Shown: positions 17,486 to 27,271, counted from the first letter of the stretch. The stretch is DNA of 64,000 nt from Planctomycetaceae bacterium (GCA_013823135.1 PNLP01000020.1:1-64000), one strand, 5' to 3'. The notes: generated by a model from the letters alone, not told the origin. A program made the numbers and translations.

Positions 17486-18271
17486 CTACTCCCGCCCCTT
17501 CGCCCGTGCCAGTTCTTCGCGTAGCCGAGCAAGCTCCGATTCCGCGGCAATCCGCGAATGCCTTTCGGCCTCGGCGTTCTTCTCGGCAGCAAGTCGGGCC
17601 TGTCGTTCGGCGTCACGCTGCTCCCTTGCTTCGTCGCGTTGTTCTCTGGCTGCGTCTCGCTCGATGAGCAAGTCGCCGGGCAAGGGGAGGAGCGCGCCGC
17701 GGAACCAGAACCGCACCCACCCGCCCAGTAACGCAACTTCCATTTCCAGATCAGGAATTGCGAATCGCCCCGCGGCGTTGGGTCGCACGGCGCTGTATCT
17801 TCCGTCCGCGAGTTGGAAGAGGGTGAGTTCCTCGTTATCCGGGTAGAAGATCAAGTAGTACGGAACCTTGAGGTCCGCCTGATACTTGTCGAAGTTCTCG
17901 TGGTAGTCTTTGCGATTGCTATGCTTGGAGACGTATTCGAGAACCAGCAACGGACCGACCGGTTGCTCGGTGATGGCAAACGTGCCGCTCGCGATGATCG
18001 GCTCGGGGTACACGACCACGAAGTTGTCGGGAACGACCTTGGCAGGTTTTCGGCGGTTGCTTTGTGGGTACTGGATCAACAGTTCACTGAAGCACTGCAC
18101 GTCAGGGCGGGCAACATGGATGAGGTCGAAGCTCTCGACCGTGATCTTTCGCTGGCTCGATTGGGCGGTCGATTCCATGAAGTGGCTCAGCGGCAGGGAC
18201 TCAAGATACGCCTGCGCCTCGGCCTCGTAGAACGCTCTCATTTCGGGGTTGGGTGGTGTTTTCGGCGTCAT
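17486..18271 (-). CDS. Uma2-family (DUF820) protein with coiled-coil tail
   Basis: This 261-residue protein matches the Uma2 family, a PD-(D/E)XK endonuclease-like fold greatly expanded in cyanobacteria and planctomycetes. Visible family features are RPDVQCF, VVYPEPII, LVLEYVSKHSNRKDYHENFDKY and the VPYYLIFYPDNEELTLFQL strand pair. The last 60 residues form a charged coiled coil (repeats of AREQRDEAREQRDAERQARL), common in this family. Nuclease activity has not been established for most members, so the role is unknown. Its stop lies three bases from that of the histidine kinase. Confidence 0.85.
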   Translation of the reverse strand: MTPKTPPNPEMRAFYEAEAQAYLESLPLSHFMESTAQSSQRKITVESFDLIHVARPDVQCFSELLIQYPQSNRRKPAKVVPDNFVVVYPEPIIASGTFAITEQPVGPLLVLEYVSKHSNRKDYHENFDKYQADLKVPYYLIFYPDNEELTLFQLADGRYSAVRPNAAGRFAIPDLEMEVALLGGWVRFWFRGALLPLPGDLLIERDAAREQRDEAREQRDAERQARLAAEKNAEAERHSRIAAESELARLREELARAKGRE

Positions 18272-18347
18272 GTTTTCACCTCACGAACGCGAACAGGTCG
18301 GGCGGATAATACCCGCGCGACGATGGCGTGTGGAATCCGAGGTTGCG

Positions 18348-19652
18348 TCACGCATCTTCTGGGTCGATGGGTGTCGAAGCATCAAGCATCGAACCGCAGA
18401 CCGCGGCGCAGATGTACGATACCGCACCCACGACGAACACGGCTTCCCAGCCGCCGAGGAGTTTCACCTCGGTGAGGATGATCGGCGACAGAGCCGCGCC
18501 GAAATTCCCCAGCATGTTCCCGAAGCCCAGCGCCGCTCCCACGTTCTTACCGCCCACGTCCTGCGCAAAGGCCCACACGGAAGGGAGGCCGGTATCTTGA
18601 AACATCGCCATCAGGCCCAGTGCCGCGATCGCAACCCATAGTGCGGGTGTCGTGCTGACGATAGCGCACATCAGAGCGCAGCCCGTCATCATTGCGGCGA
18701 TCGGCACACTGCGGCCTCGTCTCGCACCGAGCTTTCTGCGTACATAGTCGCTGACGATGCCGCCGAACAACATCCCGCCGCACCCCACGAAGAGAATCAG
18801 GGATTGCATGTCGCCCACGCTCTCGAAGGCAACTCCGCGATCTTGCAGAAACGCCGGCAACAACGTGATGAGAATGGCCCACGGGATGTTGTTGCAAAAC
18901 TGTAGCCCGCCGAAGAACCACATCCTCCGACTCCGCCCCAAAACACCAAGCTGCTGGAGGAAGGGCCGCGGTGGCCCGACTGCAATGACCGGGGTGCCAC
19001 TCTGACTCGATGGGTTGCCAGGAGCTACTCGGTCGGTTGTTTCGACTGTTGGTGGCCAGTCGCGAACGATCACCCAGAAGATGGCCGCGACCACCAAACC
19101 GCACACGCCGTAGAGTAGGAACACTCCTCGCCAGTGCTTCCCAGAATCGCCGACTGTTGTCCCGACAATCGTCATCCCAATCAACGCCACCGCTAACCAT
19201 GCTGTGAGTGTTGGAGCAATCGCGCCGCCGACTCGCCCTCCGAGAGCCACGGCAGAACTGAACTTCCCACGTTCATCGGGCTTTGCCCAACGCTTCACCA
19301 ACCCGGCTGCTGCTGGGTAAGCTCCAGCTTCGGTGACACCCAGGAGGAACCGGACCGCCAGCAGCGCGCCGAACGAATAGACCAGGCCGGTTCCGGCCGT
19401 TACCAAGGACCAGGCGGCAATGGAGACGGTCAGCACGAGCCGTGGCCCGAACCGGTCGGCCAGCGAACCGATGGGGATCTGCAACAAGGCGTATGTGAAG
19501 AAGAATGCACCAAGGATTCGGGCACGCTCTCGCTCAGTGAGCCCGAGGTCGGTTTGAATGGGGCCGAGGAGCGTCGAGAAACAGACGCGGTCGATGTACA
19601 TCAGCATGGCCGCCAGGGCGGTAACGCCGACTATTAGATAGCGTTTCGACAT
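18348..19652 (-). CDS. MFS transporter, anion:cation symporter type
   Basis: This 434-residue protein has about twelve hydrophobic helices. Family marks are MYIDRVCFSTLLGPIQTDLG in helix 1, LADRFGPRLVL between helices 2 and 3, and RFLLGVTEAGAYPAAAGLVKRW. This pattern is typical of the ACS (hexuronate, galactonate, phthalate) branch of the major facilitator superfamily, which couples uptake of organic anions to cations. The substrate is not deducible, and no catabolic gene lies beside it. No strong ribosome binding site precedes the ATG. Confidence 0.88.
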   Translation of the reverse strand: MSKRYLIVGVTALAAMLMYIDRVCFSTLLGPIQTDLGLTERERARILGAFFFTYALLQIPIGSLADRFGPRLVLTVSIAAWSLVTAGTGLVYSFGALLAVRFLLGVTEAGAYPAAAGLVKRWAKPDERGKFSSAVALGGRVGGAIAPTLTAWLAVALIGMTIVGTTVGDSGKHWRGVFLLYGVCGLVVAAIFWVIVRDWPPTVETTDRVAPGNPSSQSGTPVIAVGPPRPFLQQLGVLGRSRRMWFFGGLQFCNNIPWAILITLLPAFLQDRGVAFESVGDMQSLILFVGCGGMLFGGIVSDYVRRKLGARRGRSVPIAAMMTGCALMCAIVSTTPALWVAIAALGLMAMFQDTGLPSVWAFAQDVGGKNVGAALGFGNMLGNFGAALSPIILTEVKLLGGWEAVFVVGAVSYICAAVCGSMLDASTPIDPEDA

Positions 19653-19907
19653 GAGTGTTCGTTGTTCGCGACGCGATGCGGGGCGCGCCGGTGGTGGTGG
19701 GTTCGCGTTCCGCTTCGCGACTCACAATGGCTGGCATCTGCGAGCAGTTTCAGGCAGCACGACGAGAGGCATGGAGCGAAGTCTATCAATTCCAGCGGTG
19801 TGCCGCACGGACGAACTGGAGCCTCCGCCAATTCACGCCAGCTTCCGTGAGAGTGTCTTCAGATCGCGTATCCTAATCCGGGTTGTTACAGCCTCGGAGA
19901 TTGCGAC

Positions 19908-20867
19908 GTGCCTGTTGAGTTTTCCAGCGAAGCCCTCCAGATGGTCACGGCTGGTGCGATCGTTTCTGCCGTGGCGTTGCCGCTGGGGTTCCTCAGTTGG
20001 GCAATTGGCCGAGCGCGATCCACACCGATGTTGCCGTCGTGGAAACCCTGGCGAGTGCCGTGGGGTGGCTTCGAGGTGTTCGCGGCGTACATCGTGGTGG
20101 CGTTCACCATCCCGTTCGCGCTCGCACAATCACACCTGCTCCCGACGGCAGTTGGCGTGATCGCGTTGCCGATTCAGTTGGCGTTTCTGGCGTTCACCCT
20201 GCGAACGCTGTACCCGAACTGGAAGCCGCGAATCCTCGCGATGCCCGTGCTTCCACTCGCGGTGCTGGTATGGGCGGTTCTCACCCCACTGGTTCTGCTC
20301 TTTCACTCGGGCGTGGTGCAGCTTTTCACGGCGATGGGCTGGAAGCCGGACGAACACCCGCTCGCAAAGTTGGGTGGTGGCCCGTTGTTCGAGAACGCGT
20401 TGTTTCTGTTGCAAGCGTGCGTCGCGGCTCCGCTCATCGAGGAGATTCTTTTTCGCGGCGTGCTGTTGGCTTGGGTGATCGGCGGGCATGAACGAAGCCA
20501 GGAATCGCCTCCACAAACCCCAACCGCGATCCGGCCGTGGCTCGTGATGGGTGTTGCCGTGCTGTTCGCAGCGCTCAGTGGGAAGGTCGGTCCCGTGGTC
20601 TTCGCAGGCGGGCTTGCCGCAGGATTGGTGATCGTGTGGGTGACAGTCAGACGTGGGAAGCGGCACCTGCGTGCTGTGTATGCTTCCGCAGCGATGTTCG
20701 CGATGGTCCACTCCGCAGTGTGGCCGTCGCCGGTGCCGCTGTTCCTGCTTGGGCTGGGGTTGGGCTGGTGTGCCGTGCGAACGCGGGGCGTGCTGGTTCC
20801 CGCGATTGTCCATGGACTGTTTAACGCGGTCTCGGCCGTGTACGTGCTACGCGGCGGCACGAGTTGA
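19908..20867 (+). CDS. CPBP-family intramembrane metalloprotease
   Basis: This 319-residue polytopic protein begins at GTG with GGAG eight bases upstream. The CPBP (CAAX protease and bacteriocin-processing) motifs are present: APLIEEILFRGVLLAW with the EE..R signature, a central FAMVHS histidine, and VPAIVHGLFNAVSAVY with the final H...N. In this family these residues bind a metal in the membrane and cleave peptides; bacterial roles include bacteriocin self-immunity and protein maturation. The target here is unknown. The last 21 bases overlap the end of the convergent glycosyltransferase gene. Confidence 0.88.
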   Translation: MPVEFSSEALQMVTAGAIVSAVALPLGFLSWAIGRARSTPMLPSWKPWRVPWGGFEVFAAYIVVAFTIPFALAQSHLLPTAVGVIALPIQLAFLAFTLRTLYPNWKPRILAMPVLPLAVLVWAVLTPLVLLFHSGVVQLFTAMGWKPDEHPLAKLGGGPLFENALFLLQACVAAPLIEEILFRGVLLAWVIGGHERSQESPPQTPTAIRPWLVMGVAVLFAALSGKVGPVVFAGGLAAGLVIVWVTVRRGKRHLRAVYASAAMFAMVHSAVWPSPVPLFLLGLGLGWCAVRTRGVLVPAIVHGLFNAVSAVYVLRGGTS

Positions 20868-22040
20868 ACGGCTTGCGGCCGGCGCAATTCCGAGAACCGA
20901 CTCATAGACCCCGTGCGTCTGCCGGGCCGCATTTTCCCAGGTGAATCGGTTCGCGTTGGCGATTCCCAGACTGCGGTACGCAGCCAGATATTCCTTGTCG
21001 GTGATCGCGGCCCGCATTGCCTCACGCCACGCCGGCAGGTCGTTCGGTTCGAGCAGTGGCGCTGCCGTGCCCACAACTTCACGAACGGCCGCGGCTGTGG
21101 AAACGACCGCGACACCACCACACGCCATCATCTCGACCGGCGGCAGCCCGAACCCCTCGTAATGCGACGGGTAGAAGAGTACCTCCGCACCGGCATACAG
21201 TCCCGGCAAGTCTTCATCGGCGACGTAGCCCAGGTATCGCACGCCGCGATGGCGGGCTTCGTTCTCGAACAATTCGCGCTCGGGTTCCGACTTCCAGCCC
21301 CACGAACCACCCAGGATCAGCGAGCATTCCGAGCGGAGATCGCTTGGTAGGTCGCAGTAGGCTCGGAGGAGCGTCGTCAGGTTCTTTCGCGGTTCAACGG
21401 TCCCCACATAGAGCAGGTAGCGTGCGGGAAGGTCGAGGCGGTTGCGAACTGCGTTCACTTCCTCGGGCGATTGCGGGCGGAAGCACGGGTCGATGCCACA
21501 CGGCACGGTGGTCACGCGCTCGGGGCTGAGACCCAGGACACGCAACGCCTCGGAGCGCACGGCATGGGAATCCACCACGACGTGTGCCGCGGCTTCGATC
21601 CCTTGCGAGAACGCTTGCTCGTAGCGTTTGACTCGCTCGGTGGGGTGCCACTCGGGGAACAGGATCACCGAGAGATCGTGGACGGTCACCACCGTTGGAA
21701 GCGGCACGCGAAACGGGACGAGGTTGGGTTCGTGGTACAGGTCGAATCGGCCGAACCGGGCGGCAGCACGGAAGTGGGTTGCGTATCCGCTGCGAGCCGC
21801 CTTCAACGCAAGCCGCTTCAATGATGAAGGGGTGCCTGGCTTAGGAGGCGAGACCGCGCCTGTGGGACGCTGGGCGGGTTTGAAACACCGCGATGCTGTC
21901 TGGCGAATCCACCGGCCGGGGTACAACCAGAACGTGTCCTGCGGGTAGATTGCAGTCAGCGCGCGATGAAGGTTCGCCGTCGTGTGGCCGACACCGGTCT
22001 TCGGGCGAATCGCGGAAGCCCCGTTGAATAACACCCGCAT
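20847..22040 (-). CDS. Glycosyltransferase, GT4-type (GT-B fold)
   Basis: This 397-residue protein starts at ATG 22040 with AGGAG five bases upstream. The N-terminal lobe opens with MRVLFNGASAIRPKTGVGHT. The C-terminal lobe holds LLYVGTVEPRKNLTTLLRAY and the nucleotide-sugar site YPSHYEGFGLPPVEMMACGG with its E-x7-E. The family transfers a sugar from a nucleotide donor onto a glycan or lipid acceptor. The gene begins 11 bases after the stop of the ABC ATPase, which puts it in a polysaccharide synthesis and export operon. Donor and acceptor are unknown. Confidence 0.92.
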   Translation of the reverse strand: MRVLFNGASAIRPKTGVGHTTANLHRALTAIYPQDTFWLYPGRWIRQTASRCFKPAQRPTGAVSPPKPGTPSSLKRLALKAARSGYATHFRAAARFGRFDLYHEPNLVPFRVPLPTVVTVHDLSVILFPEWHPTERVKRYEQAFSQGIEAAAHVVVDSHAVRSEALRVLGLSPERVTTVPCGIDPCFRPQSPEEVNAVRNRLDLPARYLLYVGTVEPRKNLTTLLRAYCDLPSDLRSECSLILGGSWGWKSEPERELFENEARHRGVRYLGYVADEDLPGLYAGAEVLFYPSHYEGFGLPPVEMMACGGVAVVSTAAAVREVVGTAAPLLEPNDLPAWREAMRAAITDKEYLAAYRSLGIANANRFTWENAARQTHGVYESVLGIAPAASRSTRAAA

Positions 22041-22051
22041 CGGTACTCCTA

Positions 22052-22867
22052 TCACGCAACCTTGGCTACCTGGGCTGACTGTGCGGGTTGCGATCCTGCT
22101 TCTGCCTGTGCCTTGGCCGCAGCCGCCCGATCCCTGGAGTCCTGGTTGTAGGCCGCGACGACTTCCTGAGGCTGACCCTCTTGAACGACGGTCCCTCGTC
22201 GCATCCAGAGAACGCGGTTGCAGGTTTCCTTGATGGTGTTCAAGTCGTGCGACACGACAACCATCAGGCTCGACACCGACATCATCGCCTTCATGCGGGC
22301 GCGGGCCTTGATCTGGAACGCCATGTCGCCGACCGCGAGCACCTCGTCGACAAGCAGCACCTCGGGCTCGATCGCGGTCGCGATCGCAAACGCGAGCCGC
22401 ATCCGCATCCCCGCGGAGTAGTTCTTCACCGGGAAGTTGAGGAAATCGCCCAGTTCCGAGAACTCCGCGATCTCGTCCATTTTCCCCTTCAGCGATGTCG
22501 GGGTTTCGCCTTGAAGGTACGACCGATAGACGATGTTTTCCCAGCCCGTCGCTTCGTTCTCGAACCCGACTGAGATGTCGAACAGCGAGCAGACGCGACC
22601 CTGAACGACTGACTTGCCCGCGGTCGGTGTGTAGACGCCTGCGAGCAACTTCAAGAGCGTTGTCTTGCCGGCACCGTTGTGGCCGATGATCCCGATCCGG
22701 TCGCCGTCGCGGGCCGTCAGGTTAATCTTCGTGAGCGCGTGAATCGCCACCTGCGGGTTCACGGAGCGGCGGAACAACCCCTTCACGAGGTATTCCTTCA
22801 AGGAAATCTGCTTGTTCTGCGTCGCCGTGAACGTGATCGAGGCGTCGGTAACATCAATGCTCGCCAT
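22052..22867 (-). CDS. Polysaccharide ABC exporter, ATPase subunit (Wzt-like)
   Basis: This 271-residue ATPase has Walker A (GHNGAGKTTLLK), the signature YSAGMRMRLAFAIA, Walker B (EVLLVDEVLAVGD) and the switch VVVSHD. The distance and the segment SLFDISVGFENEATGWENI are characteristic of O-antigen/teichoic-acid/capsule exporters of the Wzt/TagH type. ATG 22867 (MASIDV) has GGAG eight bases upstream; ATG 22873 is too close to that site. The C-terminus is a short Ala/Gln-rich tail, not the carbohydrate-binding domain seen in some Wzt proteins. It works with the permease encoded just before it. Confidence 0.92.
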   Translation of the reverse strand: MASIDVTDASITFTATQNKQISLKEYLVKGLFRRSVNPQVAIHALTKINLTARDGDRIGIIGHNGAGKTTLLKLLAGVYTPTAGKSVVQGRVCSLFDISVGFENEATGWENIVYRSYLQGETPTSLKGKMDEIAEFSELGDFLNFPVKNYSAGMRMRLAFAIATAIEPEVLLVDEVLAVGDMAFQIKARARMKAMMSVSSLMVVVSHDLNTIKETCNRVLWMRRGTVVQEGQPQEVVAAYNQDSRDRAAAAKAQAEAGSQPAQSAQVAKVA

Positions 22868-22901
22868 GCCCATAACTCCGGATGTGTCGCGGTTCGCGGC
22901 T

Positions 22902-23693
22902 TCACAGTACGAAGATGACTCGCTTCTGGAGCCACGCGACGATGCCCACGGCAAGCCCGACGAGGGCCAGGGTAACGCCCGTCCCCGCCAGGTACATCTC
23001 GATCGGCGGCAACTGTCCGGTGAGCAGCGGAATTCGGGTCAGTTCCAGCAACCAGTACACCGGGTTCGCGTCCACGATCCAACCCATCTGCTTGTCGTCG
23101 AGCAGCTTTCGCGGGTACATGATCGGCGTCATGAAGAACACGATTTGCGCCGCGACTTCCAGCAGGTGCTTTGTGTCGTGGAAGAACACGGTGGCGAACG
23201 CGGCGATGGTGGCGGCAGCCCACGCAGCCACGAACAGCAGCAGGATTCCGGGGATCAGCAGAGGCACTCGCAGGATGACGGCCGCATCGCTCTGATAGGC
23301 GGCGACCATACCCACGACGACGCCCAACGCGATGAGCGAGTGAATCGCTTGCCCGAGCGCGGTTCGCAGGGTGTAAACGGTGTACGGGATGGGGCTTTGC
23401 CGGATGTAGGCTTCATTGGTTGCGAAGCAGCTGCAGCCTGTGAGTGCGGAGTCACGCAAGAAGGACCACACTGCCATCCCCGCGAGGACGGACGCAGCGT
23501 AGGCAATCGGGTCGGCACCCCCGCCGAGCACCTTGCTAAAGACGACGGTGAACACGATCGTCATTGCGATCGGGTTCAGCAGCGACCAACCGATTCCCAG
23601 CACAGATTTCCTGTACCGTTGACGGAGGTCGAGCTTCACCAACGCCATCAAGAAATGGCGAAACTTCCACATTGCTCTGGCGTGCTGGATCAT
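22902..23693 (-). CDS. Polysaccharide ABC exporter, permease subunit (Wzm-like)
   Basis: This protein of about 263 residues has six hydrophobic segments and the ABC-2 polysaccharide exporter N-terminus (LVKLDLRQRYRKSVLGIGWS, LLNPIAMTIVFTVVFS). The late motif FFMTPIMYPRKLL and a VDANPVYWLLELTR segment also fit. It should form the membrane channel that moves a lipid-linked glycan across the inner membrane, powered by the ATPase whose start lies 34 bases downstream. ATG 23693 was chosen because the longer frame (to 23807) adds an arginine-rich leader not expected in the family; the ribosome binding site is weak either way. Confidence 0.88.
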   Translation of the reverse strand: MIQHARAMWKFRHFLMALVKLDLRQRYRKSVLGIGWSLLNPIAMTIVFTVVFSKVLGGGADPIAYAASVLAGMAVWSFLRDSALTGCSCFATNEAYIRQSPIPYTVYTLRTALGQAIHSLIALGVVVGMVAAYQSDAAVILRVPLLIPGILLLFVAAWAAATIAAFATVFFHDTKHLLEVAAQIVFFMTPIMYPRKLLDDKQMGWIVDANPVYWLLELTRIPLLTGQLPPIEMYLAGTGVTLALVGLAVGIVAWLQKRVIFVL

Positions 23694-23934
23694 CCATGAC
23701 CCCGGCCGTGAACCAAACTCTGGGGTGAATTCCCCGGCAGACCTTACCCAACGCCATCCTGCACCGCTAGCCCAGTTTGCACGCCGCAACCTGCGTGATC
23801 GTCGCAATCCTCTTCATCGACTCTTCCGGAAAATCCGACTTGCGCGATTGGCGCGAATGTGCCAGTATCTGGAGATCTCCGATCGCGGAGCTCCGAGCTC
23901 CTTTTGCCCCCTTGGTCTCAGGCAGGCCCGCCAG

Positions 23935-24777
23935 ATGACGTGCAATGAAGTAATCACCGGGGATTGTCTCAAAGTGTTGGCGGGGTTGCCTGCCGGCTGT
24001 GCCGACCTGGTCTTCGCCGACCCGCCCTTCAACATCGGCTACGAGTACGACGTCTACGACGATCGCCGTGCGAAGGCCGATTACCTCGCGTGGGCCGACA
24101 AATGGCTCGCGGCCGCGGTGCGGGTTCTCAGCCCAACGGGTTCGCTCTTCCTGGCGATTGGCGATGAGTACGCGGCGGAGCACAAGGTGCGGCTCGATGC
24201 TCTGGGCCTGACGCTCCGAAACTGGATCGTGTGGCACTACACGTTTGGTGTAAACTGCTCGAAGAAGTTCAACCGCAGCCACGCCCACATCTTCTACTAC
24301 GTCCGCGATCCGAAGCAGTACACGTTCAACCCCGACCCCGTGCGTGTCCCCTCGGCCCGAATGACGACATACGCCGATCGGCGAGCCAACCCCGTCGGCA
24401 AACTCCCCGACGACACCTGGGTACTGCGTCCACAGGAGAGCGACGAACACTTCGGCGCGGACAGCGATACCTGGCACGTCCCGCGAGTGTGCGGCACATT
24501 CCACGAACGGTTGAACCACCCGTGCCAAATGCCGGAAGCAGTTTTGGAGCGAATCATCAAGGTGGCGTCGAACCCCGGCGACCTGGTGATTGACCCGTTC
24601 GCGGGGAGCGGCACAACCGTCGCCGTCGCGAAGAAACTGGACCGCCGGTTCCTCGGCGTGGAGCTGTCCGAGGAGTACGCCGACGCCGTTCGGAAGCGGG
24701 TGCAGATGATCGACTTCGCCGAGCCCGTGAAGCCGGCGGCGATGCCAAAGTCGCGTCGGAAACCCCAGAAGGTGTGA
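23935..24777 (+). CDS. DNA adenine methyltransferase, beta class, solitary
   Basis: This 280-residue protein has the catalytic motif DPPFNIGYEYD (motif IV) near residue 30 and the S-adenosylmethionine motif DPFAGSGTT near residue 220, followed by FLGVELSEEYADAVRKR. That order defines the beta class, and DPPF points to N6-adenine methylation of a specific DNA site. The C-terminus is basic (KSRRKPQKV). ATG 23935 begins directly with the conserved start (MTCNEVITGDCLKVL); the open frame extends further up but is not family-like. No restriction endonuclease lies beside it, so it may be an epigenetic regulator or the remnant of a restriction system. Confidence 0.9.
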   Translation: MTCNEVITGDCLKVLAGLPAGCADLVFADPPFNIGYEYDVYDDRRAKADYLAWADKWLAAAVRVLSPTGSLFLAIGDEYAAEHKVRLDALGLTLRNWIVWHYTFGVNCSKKFNRSHAHIFYYVRDPKQYTFNPDPVRVPSARMTTYADRRANPVGKLPDDTWVLRPQESDEHFGADSDTWHVPRVCGTFHERLNHPCQMPEAVLERIIKVASNPGDLVIDPFAGSGTTVAVAKKLDRRFLGVELSEEYADAVRKRVQMIDFAEPVKPAAMPKSRRKPQKV

Positions 24778-24878
24778 GCGGGGGCAACATTTGGGTGGTG
24801 CCAGGCCGGTTTTGGTTCGTAAACCGAACGTGAAACTGGGATGATTTTGTTCACCTCCACCACCCAAGAGGCCGCGTA

Positions 24879-25475
24879 ATGAGTGAAGCGTTCCCGGTCG
24901 TCTACCTCGCCCGGCACGGCGAAACCGCGTGGAGCCTCTCGGGGCAACACACCGGGCTCACGGATTTGCCGCTCACAGAACGCGGCGTCCAGGCGGCCAA
25001 GAGCCTCGGCGAACGCCTTCGCGGGGTAAAGGTCGCCAAGGTGTTCGCCAGTCCGCTCCAACGAGCGCACAAGACGGCGGAACTCGCGGGCTTCGGAGCC
25101 GTGGCCGAGATCGATCGCGATCTGGTGGAGTGGGACTACGGCAAGTACGAGGGGCTGAAGACCGCCGAGATTCGCGTCGAGCGTCCCGACTGGGAACTCT
25201 TTCACGACGGCTGTCCTGGCGGCGAAACGCTGGAACAGATCTCGGCACGTGCCGACCGCATGGTCGCGAAACTTCGCGCGGTCAACGCAAGTGTGCTGGT
25301 TTTTTCGAGCGGGCACATCCTGCGAGTTCTCGCGGCCCGTTGGCTGGGGATCGACCCGGCAGTTGTGGGGCGATACCTCATTCTGGACACCGCGAGCGTG
25401 AGCGAGTTGGGGTACGATCGCAACTGGGCACGCCCCGTGATCCGACTGTGGAACGAAACACGGCACTCTGCTTGA
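24879..25475 (+). CDS. Histidine phosphatase family protein
   Basis: This 198-residue protein carries the RHG motif LARHGETAWSLSGQHTGLTD at residue 10. Later family residues are SPLQRAHKTAEL, the acidic ERDL-like DRDLVEWDYGKYEGL, and the second histidine in FSSGHILRVLAARWLG. It belongs to the phosphoglycerate mutase-like branch 1, in which a phosphohistidine intermediate forms on the first His. The substrate could be a sugar phosphate, a cobalamin precursor or another small phosphoester. AGAGG lies seven bases before the ATG. Confidence 0.9.
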   Translation: MSEAFPVVYLARHGETAWSLSGQHTGLTDLPLTERGVQAAKSLGERLRGVKVAKVFASPLQRAHKTAELAGFGAVAEIDRDLVEWDYGKYEGLKTAEIRVERPDWELFHDGCPGGETLEQISARADRMVAKLRAVNASVLVFSSGHILRVLAARWLGIDPAVVGRYLILDTASVSELGYDRNWARPVIRLWNETRHSA

Positions 25476-25588
25476 GAAGAGGGTTATCCGCAGATTCCAC
25501 AGATAGACACAGATTAGAAAACGGAGGCCGATCGAAATTCGGTCTTCAAATCTGTGCAATCTGCGTAATCTGCGGATAACTCTTCTTG
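25476..25588. repeat. Imperfect palindrome of the ATCCGCAGATT type
   Basis: Beginning right after the phosphatase stop codon, an arm with gaagagggttatccgcagat (25476-25515) pairs with an arm ending ctgcggataactcttctt (about 25549-25588). Within each arm the word CAGATT or AATCTG recurs about every ten bases. The pairing is imperfect. It resembles a dispersed intergenic repeat and could also end phosphatase transcription. Confidence 0.7.
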
Positions 25589-25628
25589 GTTTTAGTCTTA
25601 TCCCGATGCAACCTTCAAGGATATCACC

Positions 25629-27263
25629 ATGAGCACGGCACCGTTGACGCAACGCCCCGCGTGGAAGGCTCTCCAAGCCAACTACCAGAAAATCCAGGGG
25701 ACGCACATCCGCCAGCTTTTCGACGCGGACCCGAAACGTGGCGAGAAACTCACAGCAGAAGCACTCGGCCTCTACCTCGATTACTCGAAGAATCGCATTT
25801 CAGAGGAGACTCTGAAACTGCTCCTTCAGCTTGCCGAGGAATCGGGGCTGAAGGCGAAGATCGACGCCATGTTCCGCGGCGACAAGATCAACATCACCGA
25901 GAACCGTGCGGTTCTCCACGTCGCGCTGCGTGCTCCGAAGGGAAGTAGCGTTGTTGTAGACGGCGTGAACGTGGTGCCGGAAGTTCACGCGGTGCTCGAC
26001 AAGATGAGCGCGTTCTGCGACCGCGTTCGCAGCGGGGAATGGAAGGGGCACACCGGCAAGCGCATCAAGAATGTCGTGAACGTCGGCATTGGCGGCTCGG
26101 ACCTCGGCCCCGTGATGGCCTACGAGGCGATGCGGCACTACAGCGACCGGAACCTCACCTTCCGGTTCGTGTCGAACGTCGACGGCACCGACTTCGCCGA
26201 GGCCACGCAAGATCTCGACCCGTCGGAAACGCTGTTCATCATCTCGTCGAAGACGTTCACAACTCTGGAGACGATGACCAACGCCCACAGCGCCCGCGAC
26301 TGGTTGCTGAAGGGGCTCGGCGGCGATGCGAAGGCCGTGGCCAAGCACTTTGTGGCGGTTTCCACCAACGCGGCGAAGGTCTCCGAGTTCGGAATCGACA
26401 CTGCGAACATGTTCGGCTTCTGGGACTGGGTCGGCGGTCGCTACTCGATGGATTCCGCGATCGGCCTTTCCACGATGATCGCCGTGGGGCCGGAGAACTT
26501 CCGGAAGATGCTCGCGGGCTTCCACGAGATGGACGAGCATTTCCGCACCACGCCGTTCGAGAAGAACCTGCCGGTGATTCTGGGTCTGCTCGCGGTCTGG
26601 TACGCCGACTTCTTCGGGGCGCAAACGGTCGCGGTGCTGCCTTACGATCAGTACCTCAAGCGGTTCCCCGCGTACCTCCAGCAACTGACGATGGAGAGCA
26701 ACGGTAAGCACGTCACGCTCGACGGTGCCGTGGTCGATTATGAAACCGGCCCCATCTACTGGGGTGAGCCGGGCACGAACGGCCAACACTCCTTCTACCA
26801 GTTGATTCACCAGGGAACACGACTGATCCCGTGCGACTTCATCGCGTTCGGGCACTCGCTGAACCCGCTCGGCGCGCACCACGACATCCTGATGGCGAAC
26901 GTCTTCGCACAGAGCGAGGCGCTGGCGTTCGGCAAGACGGCCGAGCAGGTGAAGGCCGAGGGGACGGCTGACTGGCTGGTGCCGCACCGCGTGTTCGAGG
27001 GGAACCGCCCGTCGAACACGATCTTCGCGGACAGCCTGACGCCCGAAGTTCTGGGTAGGCTGATCGCGCTCTACGAACACAACGTGTTCACGCAGGGGGC
27101 GATCTGGAACATCGGTTCGTTCGACCAGTGGGGCGTGGAGTTGGGGAAGGTGCTCGCCCAGCGAATCATCCCGGAACTGTCCGACAAGGCGGAACCGAAA
27201 CTCGGCCACGACAGTTCCACGAACGCACTGATTCGCCGCTTCCGAAAGCTGAAGGGGATGTGA
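25629..27263 (+). CDS. pgi: Glucose-6-phosphate isomerase
   Basis: This 544-residue enzyme interconverts glucose 6-phosphate and fructose 6-phosphate in the cytoplasm. It shows [20 protein letters not shown], the phosphate loop [52 protein letters not shown], the ESNGK segment, and [20 protein letters not shown] with the catalytic His. Length is as expected for the large bacterial/eukaryotic type. AAGGA lies seven bases before the ATG. Its product feeds GlmS, whose gene begins near the right end of the window. Confidence 0.98.
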   Translation: MSTAPLTQRPAWKALQANYQKIQGTHIRQLFDADPKRGEKLTAEALGLYLDYSKNRISEETLKLLLQLAEESGLKAKIDAMFRGDKINITENRAVLHVALRAPKGSSVVVDGVNVVPEVHAVLDKMSAFCDRVRSGEWKGHTGKRIKNVVNVGIGGSDLGPVMAYEAMRHYSDRNLTFRFVSNVDGTDFAEATQDLDPSETLFIISSKTFTTLETMTNAHSARDWLLKGLGGDAKAVAKHFVAVSTNAAKVSEFGIDTANMFGFWDWVGGRYSMDSAIGLSTMIAVGPENFRKMLAGFHEMDEHFRTTPFEKNLPVILGLLAVWYADFFGAQTVAVLPYDQYLKRFPAYLQQLTMESNGKHVTLDGAVVDYETGPIYWGEPGTNGQHSFYQLIHQGTRLIPCDFIAFGHSLNPLGAHHDILMANVFAQSEALAFGKTAEQVKAEGTADWLVPHRVFEGNRPSNTIFADSLTPEVLGRLIALYEHNVFTQGAIWNIGSFDQWGVELGKVLAQRIIPELSDKAEPKLGHDSSTNALIRRFRKLKGM

Positions 27264-27271
27264 TCGCCTGG

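Noticed and set aside
24297..25706. 469-codon minus-strand frame across the methyltransferase and phosphatase
   Set aside because: It crosses two well-recognised genes and a palindrome, and its translation shows no family features.
25800..27209. 469-codon minus-strand frame opposite pgi
   Set aside because: pgi is unambiguous; the antisense frame is Arg/Val/Glu-rich shadow sequence.
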